NCBI GenBank assembly: GCA_047611425.1
Contig: JBLFWJ010000090.1
Location: 1-13,136 of the forward strand
DNA from: JBLFWJ01 sp047611425
GTDB taxonomy: Bacteria > Bacteroidota > Bacteroidia > UBA10329
DNA length: 13,136 nucleotides
Direction of reading: 5' to 3'
The notes below the pieces were generated by a model. It did not search any database. It saw only the letters and a program-made list of their open reading frames with translations, and was not told where the DNA came from. The stretch's first letter is position 1. Each line of letters begins with the position of its first letter. Both the position numbers and the translations under genes were made by a program. Shown one piece after another: positions 6,280 to 13,136 of this stretch.

Positions 6280-7923
6280 CTAAACTTTTGAATTCTCAAG
6301 ACTGTAAGTCGAAACATCCGAAGGTGTTAGCGGCTTATTCCCAAGAATAATATCTGCAGCCTTCTCAGCAACCATCAACACTGGTTGATAGATATTTCCG
6401 TTCGTCACATAAGGAAAGACTGAAGCATCGACAACTCGAAGTCCTTCGATACCGTGCACTTTCAACTCGGAATCCGTTACGGCCATTTCACCATACCCCA
6501 TAGCACAAGTACAACTCGGGTGGTAAGCGCTTTCTCCTTCGTTGGCTACAAAATCGAGAATCTCCTGATCGGTTTGGACCTGATCTCCAGGAGAAAGCTC
6601 TTTGCCTTTCAATTCAGACATTGCATTCGTGTCCATAATCTTGCGTGAAAGTCGGATGGCTTCAATCCATTCCTTTTTATCCTGCTCCGTAGATAGATAA
6701 TTGAAGAGAATGCTCGGATACTCAGTTGGGTCGGAAGATTTGATTCGAATATGACCTCGCGCATCTGACTTTACTGGGCCAACATGAACCTGAAATCCAT
6801 GTCCCACGCTTGGTGCAGTTCCATCATACCGTATTGCCAATGGCAAGAAATGAAACTGAAGGTTTGGGAATGTTGCTTCATCATTACTCTTGATAAAACC
6901 GCCTGCTTCAAAATGATTGGTTGCACCAATTCCTTTTCTTCTAAAGAGCCAATCGAATCCAATCTTAGGCGCGCGCCACGGACTTAGCGCAGGGTACATG
7001 CTAACTGGCTTCTTGCAAGCCCATTGAACATACACTTCCAAGTGATCTTGAAGATTCTCTCCCACTCCTGGCAAATGATGAACAACCGGAATACCTAGAC
7101 TTTTTAAATGCTCCTCATTCCCAATTCCAGACAGTTGAAGAAGCTGAGGCGAATTGATAGCCCCACCACAACTAATGATTTCCTTGGCGTAAACTTTCTC
7201 AACCTTCCCTCCTTTCTTGTATTCAACGCCAACTGCTTTCTTTCCTTCAAAGAGTACTCTTAAAACCAAGGCTTGGGTTGTTACCGTTAAGTTCTTGCGG
7301 TGCTTTACTGGATGGACATATGCTCGAGCAGCATTCAGTCTTCTCGACTTGTAAATGGTCTGATCAAACTTTCCAAATCCTTCTTGCTTGTAGCCGTTTA
7401 CATCATCTGTGATTGGGTAGCCAGCTTCCTTAACTGAGTTGAAGAATGCAGGAAACAAAGGATTCTCACATGCCGGTGTGGTCAATTTCAAATTGCCTTT
7501 ATCACCCCGGTAATCATCACCGCCAACTAATCTTGTTTCTACCCTTTTGAAATAGGGTAAACAATGCGCAAAGTCCCAATCTTTTAAACCTTCTTCTGCT
7601 CCCCATTGCTCATAATCCATCGCGTTGCCACGAATCCAAATCATACCATTTATACAACTTGATCCGCCCAAAACCTTTCCTTTTGGTTGAGCAATTCTCC
7701 TGCCATTCATGAACGGTTCTGGATCAGAATGATAATCCCAGTTGTAGTTATCTCCTGTTAAGAGATAACTCAAAGCAGCCGGCATATGAATCCTGAAGTC
7801 CAGTTTGTAATCGGGTCGTCCGGCTTCTAGAACAAGAACTTTATTATTCGAGTCTTCGCTAAGTCGATTGGTGAGAACTGCTCCAGCAGAGCCGCCACCA
7901 ATGATTATATAATCGTAGGTCAT
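6280..7923 (-). CDS. betA: Choline dehydrogenase, GMC oxidoreductase family
   Basis: This FAD-dependent enzyme of 547 residues should oxidise choline to betaine aldehyde, and possibly on to glycine betaine, passing electrons to the respiratory chain. Visible features are the dinucleotide-binding GGGSAG at 9-14 with the FAD-ribose Glu in LVLEAG, GMC signature 1 around GKVLGGSSCINGM (82-94), GMC signature 2 GAINSPQLLQLSGIG (254-268), the catalytic His468 in SAYHPSCTCAMG, and Asn510 in VTNGNIYQP. The order and wording of segments such as PEPFMNGRR, GVGENLQDHLE, NHFEAGGFI, RGHIRIKS and GLRVVDAS closely follow E. coli BetA as I remember it, over the full length. The C-terminus differs slightly from the E. 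coli TGNLNATT. The ATG at 7921-7923 starts right at the FAD motif, as is normal for the family. The gene converges on the BCCT transporter, and a promoter candidate lies about 60 bases upstream. No betaine aldehyde dehydrogenase or BetI-type repressor is in the window. Confidence 0.93.
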   Translation of the reverse strand: MTYDYIIIGGGSAGAVLTNRLSEDSNNKVLVLEAGRPDYKLDFRIHMPAALSYLLTGDNYNWDYHSDPEPFMNGRRIAQPKGKVLGGSSCINGMIWIRGNAMDYEQWGAEEGLKDWDFAHCLPYFKRVETRLVGGDDYRGDKGNLKLTTPACENPLFPAFFNSVKEAGYPITDDVNGYKQEGFGKFDQTIYKSRRLNAARAYVHPVKHRKNLTVTTQALVLRVLFEGKKAVGVEYKKGGKVEKVYAKEIISCGGAINSPQLLQLSGIGNEEHLKSLGIPVVHHLPGVGENLQDHLEVYVQWACKKPVSMYPALSPWRAPKIGFDWLFRRKGIGATNHFEAGGFIKSNDEATFPNLQFHFLPLAIRYDGTAPSVGHGFQVHVGPVKSDARGHIRIKSSDPTEYPSILFNYLSTEQDKKEWIEAIRLSRKIMDTNAMSELKGKELSPGDQVQTDQEILDFVANEGESAYHPSCTCAMGYGEMAVTDSELKVHGIEGLRVVDASVFPYVTNGNIYQPVLMVAEKAADIILGNKPLTPSDVSTYSLENSKV

Positions 7924-7982
7924 ATGGATTCGTTAGAAATACTGATTCACGAAGAATAAGACTTTCCTACCCTTGCAGCGCT

Positions 7983-7990
7983 CAAATGTA
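7983..7990 (-). promoter_or_regulatory. betA promoter -7 element (TACATTTG)
   Basis: Read on the minus strand, the sequence is TACATTTG, a perfect TAnnTTTG, 59 bases upstream of the betA ATG. The expected -33 TTTG is not clearly present at the normal spacing. The next gene downstream on this strand is betA. Confidence 0.5.
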
Positions 7991-8251
7991 CGCTCGGAAT
8001 AAAACGAACATATCAATCAACCTAATTTAATAGTTTGTTCAAGAACTGTTATCTCAAAATGGAAACCAGAAGAAAGGGGATTCAGAGGTTCCAAATGAGA
8101 GCGTTTCATTACCACCAATTATTGAGTTTAATTCAATTTCCGATTACTCGAATTAAATGCTAAAAAAACAATTATCACCAGTGCGAATGGACACCCGATA
8201 GACTTGTTATTCCTTCAGTATTAAATCAAGGATTATAACACTTGTTACCTA

Positions 8252-8267
8252 ACTAACCATTTATTTA
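8252..8267 (+). repeat. Leader direct repeat, copy 1
   Basis: actaaccatttattta is followed by tcaaaATG, which opens a 16-codon ORF (MSSAGQKRIGCTNKIR, stop 8321-8323). The identical 16 bases occur exactly 150 bp downstream, before the protease start codon. Confidence 0.6.
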
Positions 8268-8401
8268 TCAAAATGTCAAGTGCTGGTCAAAAACGAATTG
8301 GATGCACCAATAAGATCCGATAGTTTCAGCATTCTGTAAGGTCAAAGTGGAAAACAATTGAGACCCCTATCTCATGTTGATCGAGCAGAACCAAACCTAG
8401 T

Positions 8402-8417
8402 ACTAACCATTTATTTA
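8402..8417 (+). repeat. Leader direct repeat, copy 2, before the protease start
   Basis: actaaccatttattta is followed by accaaaaATG, the start of the protease gene. Its shared sequence and position with copy 1 suggest either a conserved leader element or a duplicated gene start. Confidence 0.6.
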
Positions 8418-8424
8418 ACCAAAA

Positions 8425-11400
8425 ATGAGAAGAACACTACTGTTTACTTTAATGCCGATTCTATTTCTTGCCATGATGACAGCGCAGGCCAAGGAACCTA
8501 CCAGTACGGCATTAACGCCCGATGGAAGAATTGAGTTCAAAGTTTCTACCGAGAAAATATTAATAGCATTTGAAGACGGATTGTCTTTAATCGATCAACA
8601 ACAAATTCTTTCTTCTGAACAAGGGATTCAGAGATTGAAGTCTGAGGATCTTTTGCCTTCACCAAATGTGACAATTGCAAAAGTCAATCTTCAAAATGGC
8701 GAAGCCGTTGGTGACCTTCTACAAAGATTGAATGCCAATCAGCAGATTCGGTATGCAAATCCATTCCTTATATATAAGGACGGAACGAATCAAGGAATAC
8801 AAGATCGGGTGATTGTAAGGTTGAAGAGCCGCAAGGATTACAATCAAATCTCTTCTGCTTCCAAGAAGTTCAATCTGACAGTTGCAGAAAAGAATGAGTT
8901 TGACCCATTGATGTATGTATTACAAACAACCAAGCAATCTACAGGCAACGCACTTGACGTGGCCAATGCGCTGCAAGCAACCGGAGCATTTGATTATGCA
9001 GAAGTAGATTTCTTACTTCTATTGAAAAGACAAAACACCAACGACCCAAACTTGGGTTACCAGTGGTCTTTGGACAATACTGGTTCTGGTATTCAATACA
9101 ATGGAACAGCTGGAGCCGACATGAAAGTGTTCAACGCTTGGGGCCAAACAACGGGTTCATCTTCTATTAAAGTAGCCGTGATTGACGAAGGTGTTGACCT
9201 TACTCATCCTGATCTTGTTGGAAATATGTTGGGTGGATATGATGCCACGCTTCAAGGCAGCGGAGGAAATCCACAGGGTGATGATGCACACGGAACTGCT
9301 TGCGCAGGAATCATTGCAGCAAGTGGAAACAATAACTTGGGAGGTGCAGGAGTTGCTTACAACTGTAAGATCATTCCTGTAAGAATTGCCTACAGTTCGG
9401 GGTCAAGTTGGGTTACTTCCAACACTTGGATTGGTAATGCACTTAATTGGTCTTGGCAAACAGCCAATGCTGATATCCTTAGTAATTCTTGGGGCGGTGG
9501 TTCTTCTTCTTCAACGATTAATAATGCAATTGACGGAGCTGTGAACAGCGGCCGTGGTGGCTTAGGTGCACCAGTCCTTTTCGCAGCTGGAAACGACAAC
9601 GGAGCCAACAGCTATCCAGCTACTCAAACAAACGTAATCTCAGTTATCGCCATGAGCATGTGCCATGAGCGAAAGAATCCATCCTCTTGTGATGGTGAAA
9701 CTTGGTGGGGGTCCAACTACGGAACAGGTGCCGATGTAGCTGCTCCAGGAGTGAAGATCTATTGCACAGATATTTCAGGTTCTGCAGGTTATAGCACCGG
9801 TGATTACACTGGCACGTTTAACGGAACGTCTTCTGCCACGCCTAACACAGCTGGAGTTATGGCTTTGATTTTATCTGCAAGCTCAGGATTAACGGAGGCG
9901 CAAGCCAGAGCTGCGCTTGAAAGTACCTGCCAAAAAGTAGGCGGCTATTCCTACAACAACGGAGTATCTGGTCAACCAAATGGAACTTGGTCTAACGACC
10001 TTGGCTACGGATTGGTGAATGCGTACCAAGCAGTACTTTCTGTTTCTCCACAGTTTTCTGATGATGCTGGAGTTTCAGCAATCAGCTCACCGAACGGATC
10101 TATTTGTGCAACATCTGCAACTCCTTCAGTTACATTGACCAACTACGGATCCAACTCATTGACGTCAGTTACAATCAACTCTCAGGTTGATGGAGGATCA
10201 ACAGCTACTCAGAACTGGACTGGAAACTTAGCAAGCGGAAGTTCCACAACCGTTTCTCTTGCTTCAATTAGTTTCTCAGGAGGAGCACACACCTTCGATG
10301 CTTGGACTTCATCGCCAAACGGAAACTCTGACAATCAAGCAGGAAACGACCAGAGCTCAAGCAGCTTTACTTCTGCGTCAAACTCAGTAACGCTTTCAAT
10401 CACATTCGATAACTATCCAGAAGAAACAAGTTGGGCCGTTATGGACGGAGCAACAACACTTGCTTCTGGCGGCACATACGCCAGTCAGGCCGATGGGTCA
10501 ACTTTAAATATTGGATTGTGCTTGCCTGATGGCTGTTTTGATTTTGTGATCACTGATGCTTATGGCGATGGAATCTGCTGTGCGTATGGCAACGGATTTT
10601 ACACATTAACGGACGACAGCAACGGTGGAACACTCGCTTCCGGTGGTGAATTCACTAATAGCGAAACGACCAATTTCTGTGTTACATCAAGTAATCCATT
10701 AGTTGCTTCGATATCAGGAAGTAGTGATGTTTCTTGCTTTGGCGGAAACAATGGATCTGCCACAGCTTCTGCCTCGGGAGGAGTAACTCCTTATTCTTAC
10801 TCATGGAGTAATGGAGAAACTGGTGCAACTGCAACAGCTTTGACGGCAGGTACACACACAGTGACTGTTACGGATGGAAACTCAGATCAGGCTCAAGAGA
10901 ATGTGACCATTTCTCAGCCGACTTTGCTTGTGGCTTTAGCTTCCGGAACGGATGCTGATTGCTATGGAGGCCCAACGGGCTCGGCCACGGCATCTGCTTC
11001 GGGTGGCGCAGCTCCATATTCTTATGCTTGGAGTTCTGGCGGAACATCTTCTACGGAAAACGGCCTATCGGCAGGATCATACAGCGTTACCATCACCGAT
11101 AATAACGGTTGTGCCGATATGGCTTTGGTGACCATCAACAATCTACCGGACAGCGACAATGACGGAGTTTGCGATGCAAACGATCAGTGTCCTGAACAGG
11201 ATGATGCTTTAATTGGAACATCATGTGACGATGGCGATGCCTGTACTACCGGAGATGTATATGATGCCAACTGTGGTTGTACCGGAACATTGATCGATAG
11301 CGATAATGACGGAGTTTGTGACGCAGACGATCAGTGCCCAGGCCTTGACGATGCATTGATTGGAACATCCTGTGACGATGGCAATGCCTGTACCACTGGT

Positions 11401-13136
11401 GATGTCTACGATGCAAACTGCGGTTGTTCAGGAACATTTGCCGACACAGATAATGACGGAGTTTGCGATGCAAACGATCAGTGTCCTGGAAGTGATGATG
11501 CTTTGATCGGAACTGCCTGCGATGATGGTAATGCATGTACTACTGGAGATGTATATGATGCAAACTGCGGTTGTACCGGAACCATGATTGACAGCGATAA
11601 TGACGGAGTTTGTGATGCTGATGATCAGTGCCCAGGCCTTGACGATGCGTTGATTGGAACTGCCTGTGACGATGGTAACGCCTGTACTACGGGTGATGTA
11701 TATGATGCCAACTGTGGGTGTTCAGGAACATTTGCCGATAGCGATAATGACGGAGTATGTGATGCAAACGATCAGTGCCCAGGAAGTGATGATGCATTGA
11801 TCGGAACAACCTGTGACGATGGCAATGCATGTACTACGGGAGATGTTTATGACGCCAACTGTGGTTGTACTGGAACATTGATCGATAGCGATAATGACGG
11901 AGTTTGTGACGCAGACGATCAGTGTCCAGGACTTGACGATGCATTAATCGGAACGGCATGTAACGATGGCAATGCCTGTACTACTGGAGATGTGTATGAT
12001 GCCAATTGTGGGTGTTCAGGAACATTTGCCGACACAGATAATGACGGAGTATGTGATGCAAACGATCAGTGCCCAGGAAGTGATGATGCATTGATCGGAA
12101 CTGCCTGCGATGATGGCGATGAGTGTACCGAAAATGATGTATACGATGCCAACTGTGGTTGTTCAGGAACTGTGATTGAAGGTTGTGGTGGATGTACTTA
12201 CACTACTATCAACAGCAACGACTTTGAAGGTGGTTGGGGAATTTGGAGTGATGGAGGCGGTGACGTGGCTCGAGTGTCAAATGCAGCTTACGCAAACAGT
12301 GGAACATACTTCATCCAATTACGGAATAACAGTGGCGTTGCTTCTTCAACTACAACAAGTAGCCTCAATCTATTGGCTTACAGCGAGGTAACAATTGACT
12401 TCTCTTTCTACGCACGTAGCATGGATAATGCAAACGAAGATTTCTGGTTGCAAATTTCCACGGATGGTGGATCATCATTCACCACAATCGCAGATTACAA
12501 TCAAGGAGCAGAATTCGTTAACGACCAACGTTATAACGAGACCGTAGTTCACGCAGGGGTATTCTCTGCAACTACACAGTTCCGATTCAGATGCGATGCC
12601 TCTGGAAACAACGACTGGATTTATATCGATGATGTGGTGATTACTGGTTGTGAAGGTGCTGCGCCAGATCCTACTTGTACGGATGGAATCCAAAACGGTG
12701 ACGAAGCTGGTATTGATTGTGGCGGTAGTGAATGTGCTACATGTATCACTTGTTCTGATGGAATCCAAAACGGTGACGAAACAGGAATAGATTGTGGTGG
12801 GTCTTTCTGCGCACCTTGTAATGGTGGCGGATGTACGTATGAAGTCATCGATAATGGAACCTTTGAAACTGGATGGGGAATTTGGAATGATGGTGGTTCT
12901 GATGCAAGAAGAGCCTCTAGTGATATTGCTTTCGCAAACAACGGAACGTATTGTTTCAGAATTCAGGACAACACTTCAACCTCGGTTGCCACAACGGATG
13001 CTTTGAACTTGGTTAACTACGATGAGTTGACCATCGATTTCTCCTTCATCACATCAAGTATGGAGAACAACGAAGACTTTTGGATGCAGATTTCTACCGA
13101 TGGTGGTTCATCTTACACAACAGCTCAAAGTTGGGC
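8425..13136 (+). CDS. Giant modular subtilisin-like (S8) surface protease, 3' end beyond the window
   Basis: The frame is open from ATG 8425 to the window end (1,570 complete codons). Residues 1-22 are a Sec signal peptide (MRRTLLF, hydrophobic core, AQA before Lys23). Residues ~23-225 look like a two-part propeptide, with VIVRLKSRKDYN then ANALQATGAFDYAEVDF. Residues ~235-535 are the S8 catalytic domain with a complete triad: Asp254 in VAVIDEGVD, His289 in DDAHGTACAG and Ser469 in FNGTSSATPNTAG. The oxyanion Asn390 (FAAGNDNG) is also present. Next come a CARDB-like beta domain (~545-650), a Cys-rich DNYPEETSW domain (~652-755), two SprB-type repeats (758-908), seven 49-residue TSP3/Cys-rich units (909-1251), a beta-sandwich domain (~1253-1410), two short DGIQNGDE linkers (~1418-1465) and a second beta-sandwich (~1467 onward). 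Such proteins are usually T9SS cargo; the sorting domain would be downstream. The substrate is unknown. The start is supported by the signal peptide. Confidence 0.93.
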   Translation, partial: MRRTLLFTLMPILFLAMMTAQAKEPTSTALTPDGRIEFKVSTEKILIAFEDGLSLIDQQQILSSEQGIQRLKSEDLLPSPNVTIAKVNLQNGEAVGDLLQRLNANQQIRYANPFLIYKDGTNQGIQDRVIVRLKSRKDYNQISSASKKFNLTVAEKNEFDPLMYVLQTTKQSTGNALDVANALQATGAFDYAEVDFLLLLKRQNTNDPNLGYQWSLDNTGSGIQYNGTAGADMKVFNAWGQTTGSSSIKVAVIDEGVDLTHPDLVGNMLGGYDATLQGSGGNPQGDDAHGTACAGIIAASGNNNLGGAGVAYNCKIIPVRIAYSSGSSWVTSNTWIGNALNWSWQTANADILSNSWGGGSSSSTINNAIDGAVNSGRGGLGAPVLFAAGNDNGANSYPATQTNVISVIAMSMCHERKNPSSCDGETWWGSNYGTGADVAAPGVKIYCTDISGSAGYSTGDYTGTFNGTSSATPNTAGVMALILSASSGLTEAQARAALESTCQKVGGYSYNNGVSGQPNGTWSNDLGYGLVNAYQAVLSVSPQFSDDAGVSAISSPNGSICATSATPSVTLTNYGSNSLTSVTINSQVDGGSTATQNWTGNLASGSSTTVSLASISFSGGAHTFDAWTSSPNGNSDNQAGNDQSSSSFTSASNSVTLSITFDNYPEETSWAVMDGATTLASGGTYASQADGSTLNIGLCLPDGCFDFVITDAYGDGICCAYGNGFYTLTDDSNGGTLASGGEFTNSETTNFCVTSSNPLVASISGSSDVSCFGGNNGSATASASGGVTPYSYSWSNGETGATATALTAGTHTVTVTDGNSDQAQENVTISQPTLLVALASGTDADCYGGPTGSATASASGGAAPYSYAWSSGGTSSTENGLSAGSYSVTITDNNGCADMALVTINNLPDSDNDGVCDANDQCPEQDDALIGTSCDDGDACTTGDVYDANCGCTGTLIDSDNDGVCDADDQCPGLDDALIGTSCDDGNACTTGDVYDANCGCSGTFADTDNDGVCDANDQCPGSDDALIGTACDDGNACTTGDVYDANCGCTGTMIDSDNDGVCDADDQCPGLDDALIGTACDDGNACTTGDVYDANCGCSGTFADSDNDGVCDANDQCPGSDDALIGTTCDDGNACTTGDVYDANCGCTGTLIDSDNDGVCDADDQCPGLDDALIGTACNDGNACTTGDVYDANCGCSGTFADTDNDGVCDANDQCPGSDDALIGTACDDGDECTENDVYDANCGCSGTVIEGCGGCTYTTINSNDFEGGWGIWSDGGGDVARVSNAAYANSGTYFIQLRNNSGVASSTTTSSLNLLAYSEVTIDFSFYARSMDNANEDFWLQISTDGGSSFTTIADYNQGAEFVNDQRYNETVVHAGVFSATTQFRFRCDASGNNDWIYIDDVVITGCEGAAPDPTCTDGIQNGDEAGIDCGGSECATCITCSDGIQNGDETGIDCGGSFCAPCNGGGCTYEVIDNGTFETGWGIWNDGGSDARRASSDIAFANNGTYCFRIQDNTSTSVATTDALNLVNYDELTIDFSFITSSMENNEDFWMQISTDGGSSYTTAQSW
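10381..10689 (+). other. DNYPEETSW / GDGICCAYGNG domain of the protease
   Basis: Residues ~653-755 contain DNYPEETSWAV, LCLPDGCFDFVI and DAYGDGICCAYGNG. I recognise this module from many secreted Bacteroidota and other marine proteins. It has an adjacent Cys pair and a conserved DxYGDGICC core. Its function is not established to my knowledge; adhesion or substrate binding is the usual guess. Confidence 0.65.
10696..11148 (+). repeat. Two SprB-type repeats in the protease
   Basis: Residues 758-832 and 833-908 both show the pattern of a SprB repeat (PF13573): a Cys near the start (DVSCFGG, DADCYGG), GSATASASGG, PYSYxWS, then LxAGxxxVTxTD. These modules are found in Flavobacteriia gliding adhesins and other T9SS cargo, and probably act as spacer or adhesive Ig-like domains. 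Confidence 0.8.
11149..12177 (+). repeat. Seven tandem 147-bp (49-residue) TSP3/Cys-rich units
   Basis: The recurring gacgga occurs at 11161, 11308, 11455, 11602, 11749, 11896 and 12043, an exact period of 147 bp. Each unit starts with a thrombospondin-3-like calcium-binding segment (DSDNDGVCDAxDQCP), then DDALIGT, then CDDGNACTTGDVYDANCGC. There are six Cys per unit, consistent with three disulfides. Units alternate: 2, 4 and 6 have CPGLDD and end SGTFA; 3 and 5 have CPGSDD and end TGTMI or TGTLI. This gives a 294-bp higher-order repeat. Units 1 and 7 are diverged (CPEQDD; GDECTENDVYD). The frame is kept throughout. Confidence 0.95.
12181..12657 (+). other. Beta-sandwich (jelly-roll-like) domain 1 of the protease
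   Basis: Residues ~1253-1411 run from GCGGCTYTTINSNDFE through GWGIWSDGG, EVTIDFSFYARSM, FWLQISTDGGSSF and FRFRCDASGNNDWIYIDDV. The alternating-strand pattern and the final DxIYIDDV strand are typical of MAM/laminin-G-like carbohydrate- or protein-binding modules in secreted Bacteroidota enzymes. A close copy begins at 12823. Confidence 0.6.
12676..12819 (+). repeat. Two 23-residue Cys-rich linkers (DGIQNGDE...GIDCGG)
   Basis: Two copies, at 12676-12744 and 12751-12819 (75-bp period), share DGIQNGDE, then GIDCGG and a CxxC ending (CATC and CAPC). Such linkers commonly join binding domains in Bacteroidota surface proteins. They separate the two beta-sandwich domains. Confidence 0.8.
12823..13136 (+). 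other. Beta-sandwich domain 2 of the protease (partial)
   Basis: From GGGCTYEVIDNGTFE, the segment follows domain 1 closely: GWGIWNDGG, ANNGTYCFRI, ELTIDFSFI and FWMQISTDGGSSY. It is cut by the window edge. The pair is probably an internal duplication. Confidence 0.6.

Larger units (their letters stand above)
7924..8424. other. Divergent intergenic region of 501 bp, no gene seen
   Basis: The region separates betA (minus) from the protease gene (plus). It holds the betA promoter candidate (7983-7990, minus strand), an 8-bp inverted repeat tttaattc/gaattaaa (8127-8134 and 8150-8157), and a 16-bp direct repeat spaced 150 bp apart. No perfect TAnnTTTG was found on the plus strand; the best is TAGACTTG at 8199-8206, without a clear -33 element. 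The only ORF with a gene-like leader is 16 codons long (8273-8323). No RNA gene or riboswitch is recognisable. Confidence 0.6.

Noticed and set aside
8061..8092. Possible hairpin ggaaacc...ggttcc as a riboswitch or leader RNA
   Set aside because: The pairing is short and imperfect, with no known riboswitch core nearby.
9390..9608. Minus-strand ORF inside the protease
   Set aside because: It lies antisense to the S8 catalytic domain and has no recognisable motif or start context.
11246..11536. 96-codon minus-strand ORF rich in His and Arg
   Set aside because: It is the antisense of the TSP3 repeat array; its repetitive His/Arg composition comes from the repeat, not from a gene.
11149..12177. 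Regular repeats as a possible CRISPR array
   Set aside because: The units are 147 bp long, adjacent without variable spacers, and keep one protein frame with conserved Cys and Asp residues.

Overview
The window is from a Bacteroidota bacterium, most likely a marine or brackish member of the Flavobacteriales. This is inferred from protein features: a type IX secretion (T9SS) C-terminal sorting domain, SprB repeats, thrombospondin-3-like (TSP3) cysteine-rich repeats typical of Bacteroidota surface proteins, and two perfect copies of the Bacteroidota -7 promoter element TAnnTTTG. Genes have poor Shine-Dalgarno sites, and GC content is about 45% on spot lines, except for an AT-richer first gene.

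Layout from left to right. (1) 2-631: the 3' end of a large secreted protein, with a Bacteroidota repeat-like domain and a T9SS sorting domain, followed by two hairpins. (2) 783-1797: an IS1595-family (ISXO2-like) insertion sequence with 15-bp terminal inverted repeats. Its transposase, on the minus strand, is broken by two single-base frameshifts and seems to lack one catalytic Asp. (3) 1813-4062: a SulP-family anion transporter. Its probable promoter (TAGGTTTG at 750-757) now lies on the far side of the IS. (4) 4089-4553, minus: a small lipoprotein of unknown function carrying two NPAHGxPGHDC repeats, convergent with sulP. (5) 4731-6218: a BCCT-family transporter, probably for choline or betaine, with a problematic start. 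(6) 6280-7923, minus: a GMC-family choline dehydrogenase (BetA-like), convergent with the transporter. (7) 7924-8424: a 500-bp intergenic region holding the betA promoter candidate and a 16-bp direct repeat spaced exactly 150 bp apart. (8) 8425 to the window end: the first 1,570 codons of a giant mosaic subtilisin-like surface protease, which runs off the right edge.

Genes 5 and 6 fit together as choline uptake plus oxidation toward the osmoprotectant glycine betaine. A betaine aldehyde dehydrogenase is not in the window. The first and last genes are likely T9SS cargo. The most unusual items are the protease's seven-unit 147-bp repeat array, which has an ABAB 294-bp higher-order pattern; the IS separating a transporter from its promoter; the orphan two-repeat lipoprotein; and the BCCT gene, whose coding signal extends upstream of its only usable start across an in-frame stop. 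No wholly new defence or mobile system is visible.
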